A DNA stretch of 5,952 nucleotides, taken from NCBI RefSeq assembly GCF_036387535.1, contig NZ_DASVTO010000037.1, positions 1 through 5,952 on the forward strand. The letters are read 5' to 3'. The stretch is from Sphingomonas_R sp036387535. GTDB taxonomy: Bacteria; Pseudomonadota; Alphaproteobacteria; Sphingomonadales; Sphingomonadaceae. Below the pieces are notes generated by a model. It did no database searches and was not told the origin of the DNA. It saw only the letters and a program-made list of their open reading frames with translations. Position numbers and translations under genes: made by a program. Position 1 is the first letter of the stretch. Each line of letters opens with the position of its first letter. This document shows positions 5,795 to 5,952 of the stretch, one piece after another.

Positions 5795-5952
5795 CGTCGG
5801 CGCCCCCCAGCGCGATGGCCGCGAGGGGCAGGCGCAGGGTGACTTCGGCGCCGCCACCGTCCAGATTGCGCGCGGCCAGCGTGCCGCCCAATTTGCGCGC
5901 AATGTTGCCGACCAGGAACAGGCCGAGGCCACGGCCCAGTTCCGCCTTCGAG
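5784..5952 (-). CDS. Sensor histidine kinase, C-terminal fragment (cut by window edge)
   Basis: The last 55 residues of a histidine kinase, read on the minus strand from the right edge to the TGA at 5786-5784. The segment ELGRGLGLFLVGNIARKLGG is the G-box of a HATPase_c domain with its following helix, and EVTLRLPLA is the final beta strand. The tail is short (AIALGGADDDG). The dimerisation/phospho-acceptor and sensor domains lie outside the window. The 11-base overlap with the regulator gene marks it as the cognate kinase. By context it is expected to be RegB/ActS/PrrB-like, but the visible G-box does not by itself prove that subclass. Confidence 0.85.
   Translation of the reverse strand, partial: SKAELGRGLGLFLVGNIARKLGGTLAARNLDGGGAEVTLRLPLAAIALGGADDDG

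Noticed and set aside
4220..5842. Long plus-strand open frame (540 codons) overlapping the DUF475 gene and the regulator
   Set aside because: Gly/Arg/Asp-rich low-complexity translation without motifs; it shadows two well-supported genes on opposite strands.
5795..5932. N-terminal extension of the response regulator open frame by 46 codons
   Set aside because: This stretch is the out-of-frame shadow of the histidine kinase C-terminus; family length and the receiver start favour the ATG at 5794.

Overview
The window looks like chromosomal DNA from a high-GC alphaproteobacterium, most likely a sphingomonad (Sphingomonas or relative). This rests on the GC-rich, GC3-rich genes, the RegA/ActR-type response regulator, and a GH92 mannosidase plus DUF475 gene set of a kind common in that group. 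The genus is inferred; there is no rRNA or marker gene here.

Layout, left to right. Positions 3-2339 (+) hold an essentially complete secreted glycoside hydrolase family 92 alpha-mannosidase with a twin-arginine-type signal. Positions 2340-2636 are non-coding and contain a cluster of three TTCGGGAA repeats, two inverted repeats and a weak promoter candidate. Positions 2637-3893 (+) encode a secreted protein of uncertain family that shares scattered motifs with the erythromycin-esterase/ChaN-like fold; its base composition is visibly less GC-rich than its neighbours. Positions 3894-4178 are a second non-coding stretch. Positions 4179-5249 (+) encode a DUF475/TerC-like integral membrane protein, a probable metal-ion transporter. 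Converging on it from the minus strand, with only 11 bases between stop codons, are a RegA/ActR/PrrA-type response regulator (5794-5261) and, overlapping its start by 11 bases, the C-terminal end of its sensor histidine kinase (runs off the right edge).

The genes do not form one pathway. The kinase and regulator are clearly one two-component operon. The mannosidase, the esterase-like protein and the membrane protein each seem to be separate units; the gaps of nearly 300 bases before the second and third genes argue that each has its own promoter. I see no mobile element, CRISPR array, tRNA or rRNA. The least explained parts are the esterase-like gene and the repeat-bearing region in front of it.
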